This document shows positions 62,365 through 64,000 of a DNA stretch of 64,000 bases, piece after piece. The DNA lies in contig JAXRKN010000043.1 of assembly GCA_038502055.1 (NCBI GenBank), positions 4,960,001 to 5,024,000 of the forward strand, written 5' to 3'. Made by a program: the position numbers and the translations under genes. This stretch comes from Tanytarsus gracilentus. Taxonomy: Eukaryota > Arthropoda > Insecta > Diptera > Chironomidae. The notes under the pieces are model-generated. The model saw only the letters and a list, made by a program, of their open reading frames with translations. It did no database searches and was not told where the DNA came from. Within the stretch, counting starts at the first letter, position 1. Each line of letters opens with the position of its first letter.

Positions 62365-63669
62365 CTACGACATGTTAACCTCCCAAAGTTTGAGCTCATT
62401 GTCGAGTGTCATTTGGAACCATTTTCGTTTTTCGGGCTCCTTAAATGCTACGTCCAAAGACTTAAGCTCAAGTTGGAGAATCGCTTCCGCGCCTAAAAGT
62501 TCATCGAGAGCTTTCAGCAGCGATGTTGAACCGTGAAGCTTTAGAAGACTATTGTACGTGAAAAGGTAGTAACTTAATTTGAGTCTTCTCGATGCCCATC
62601 GTTCGACCGTTGAATTTCCACTTGCACATCGGATGCTCCCGAGATGCTCGGCAAACCACGGCGCAAAGAAATTCTAAATTATTTTAAGAAATTAACTAAA
62701 TTATTGAATTTTAAAATATTTATATATTTTACATAAAGATCGCTTTTAGAAAGTGACTGAACTCCTCGAGATTTTAGTCTCTCCTTGATGTGCTGATAAT
62801 TGCGCTTATTAAATACAAAAACCTACATTAAAAAAATATGTGAATTAAAATCATGTTCATGATTTCATGCAATATTGAATTATCCCACCTGATAAAGTGA
62901 ATTGCCAAGAACATAGCTATTGATGTAGTGACTTCCATACTTATCGATGAACTGATAAACCGATACACTGTCGCCCACTTGAACACTCTTCATTTTTTCA
63001 ATCACCCCTGGGTCGATCGATTGATTTGGTGCTATTGGTTTCTTTAGCTTTGCGCTCTCTCGAAAGCGTGAGACACGCACGAGAACATAACTGTAGTCGC
63101 CAATGATGTACGATGAATTTATGCCCAATTTTTTAGAAACTATCTCTGGGTGCCATCCGTCTGTGAACGCCTTCCAAGGACTAGACATTTGCTCTATCTT
63201 AAATTCACGAAAATAAGCTTGAAACAATTGCTGCTTGTTGTCGCAAAATTCCATGTGAAAATCTCCGTTAAAGGTCTTTGAATTGTCTTCGGGGACGTCT
63301 TGAATCGAGAGGGACTGAAAATATAAATAATTTTGATTTAAATTTTGTAATTTAATTGAAATTTAATAAAATTTTCGAGCTAAAAAAACTCTGTCGGAAA
63401 TCTCAATTAAAATTGAATTAAGCACATGAGCGAATCAGTCATTAATTTACCTGAAACACGTTCTTTGTTGGCTCCTTAAAAATCCACCGCTCGGTGTCAT
63501 TATACGAGATGACTTTCATCGAAATCGAGAGATAGCCATAGCGAATGAAGACGTTAATAGCCTTACCAACTCGCAGCAGCGATTCATTCTGTCCTGAGCA
63601 ATTTCTGATGGTAAATACTGCGGTTATAAATACGAGAGCAAGAAAGCTCAGACATTTCGGATGTCTCAT
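62365..63669 (-). CDS. tsl: Torso-like, secreted MACPF-domain developmental protein
   Basis: Secreted protein needed in insects for local activation of the Torso receptor at the embryo ends and for growth and moulting timing through the same pathway. Exons are 63451-63669, 62889-63314, 62733-62822 and 62365-62673, giving 347 aa against about 353 in Drosophila. The ATG at 63669 begins a signal peptide (MRHPKCLSFLALVFITAVFT) cleaved near residue 26. The next residues LRVGKAINVFIRYGYLSISM are typical of the family. The MACPF signature YGSHYINSYVLGNS sits at 199-212, with Gly-Asn where pore-forming members have Gly-Gly. The C-terminal half (FAPWFAEHLGSIRC, EKRKWFQMTLDNELKLWEVN) is also conserved. 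All parts look intact. Confidence 0.96.
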
Positions 63670-64000
63670 ACTATTTTGAACTCGTTTGTGCTCTGGATGA
63701 ACTTTTTGTGTTCTGTCAAACAATAAAAAAAATTATTAATTTAAAATTAATTGCCGTGTTGTGCAGATTCTCTCTCGAATTGCTTCTGTAAGACGCAAAT
63801 TGGGTCTCACATCGTGACATTCACATAACTAACCATGCCATTCGCTAGCTTTGCCTCATTAATACCCTCACACCAGATAGACTTGAATTTTTTTCGTAAT
63901 TTAAGTTTTTTTTCTTTGATGCGCACAATGTGAAGTTCAAATTTTTCTCATTGCATGATCGTCAAAGTTAGTTAGAGCTTTTAGGTGCAATAAATAAATC
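63670..64000. other. Upstream region of torso-like
   Basis: 331 bp of AT-rich sequence holding the presumed tsl 5' UTR and promoter. The minus-strand frame stays open to 63723 but has no ATG before 63669. No core-promoter motif is convincing. Confidence 0.5.

Overview
The window is AT-rich nuclear DNA from an insect, most likely a lower (nematoceran) dipteran. The evidence is GT..AG introns, mostly about 60-400 bp, AATAAA poly(A) signals, and clear insect genes (torso-like, an insect-type SmydA protein, an insect Kir channel). The species cannot be named from the sequence.

Layout. (1) 2.6-8.9 kb, minus strand: eight consecutive exons of a large classical-repeat cadherin, covering EC repeats 1-8. 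Its 3' end lies beyond base 1. (2) 9-34 kb: a gene desert read here as a giant 5' intron of the cadherin plus upstream DNA. It holds a 17-bp minisatellite inside a larger repeat complex at 19.6-20.5 kb and a candidate signal-peptide exon at 31.4-31.5 kb with a matching splice phase. (3) 34.2-40.1 kb, plus strand: an SLC5 sodium/solute symporter (7 exons, 619 aa) and a MYND/SET protein of the SmydA group (7 exons, 529 aa). (4) 40.1-46.0 kb: a second spacer without recognised genes. (5) 46.0-63.7 kb: a dense cluster. It contains an inward-rectifier K+ channel (+), the intronless KEOPS subunit Kae1/OSGEP (+), Epg5 (-, 2448 aa), an aftiphilin-like clathrin/AP-1 accessory protein (+) and torso-like (-).

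Relationships. Kae1 and Epg5 converge with 49 bp between their stop codons, and their poly(A) signals imply overlapping 3' ends. Epg5 and the aftiphilin-like gene diverge from a 393-bp shared promoter region; both products act in vesicle/endolysosomal traffic. The aftiphilin-like gene and torso-like converge.

Most notable non-genic item: a 664-bp non-coding element in a cadherin intron. It has 36-bp near-perfect terminal inverted repeats beginning CACTATG and a 5-bp target duplication GGACA, the hallmarks of a non-autonomous Transib-type (RAG-related) transposon. Exon models were built by hand from splice sites and reading phase. All complete models give an integral number of codons, but individual boundaries could be a base off.
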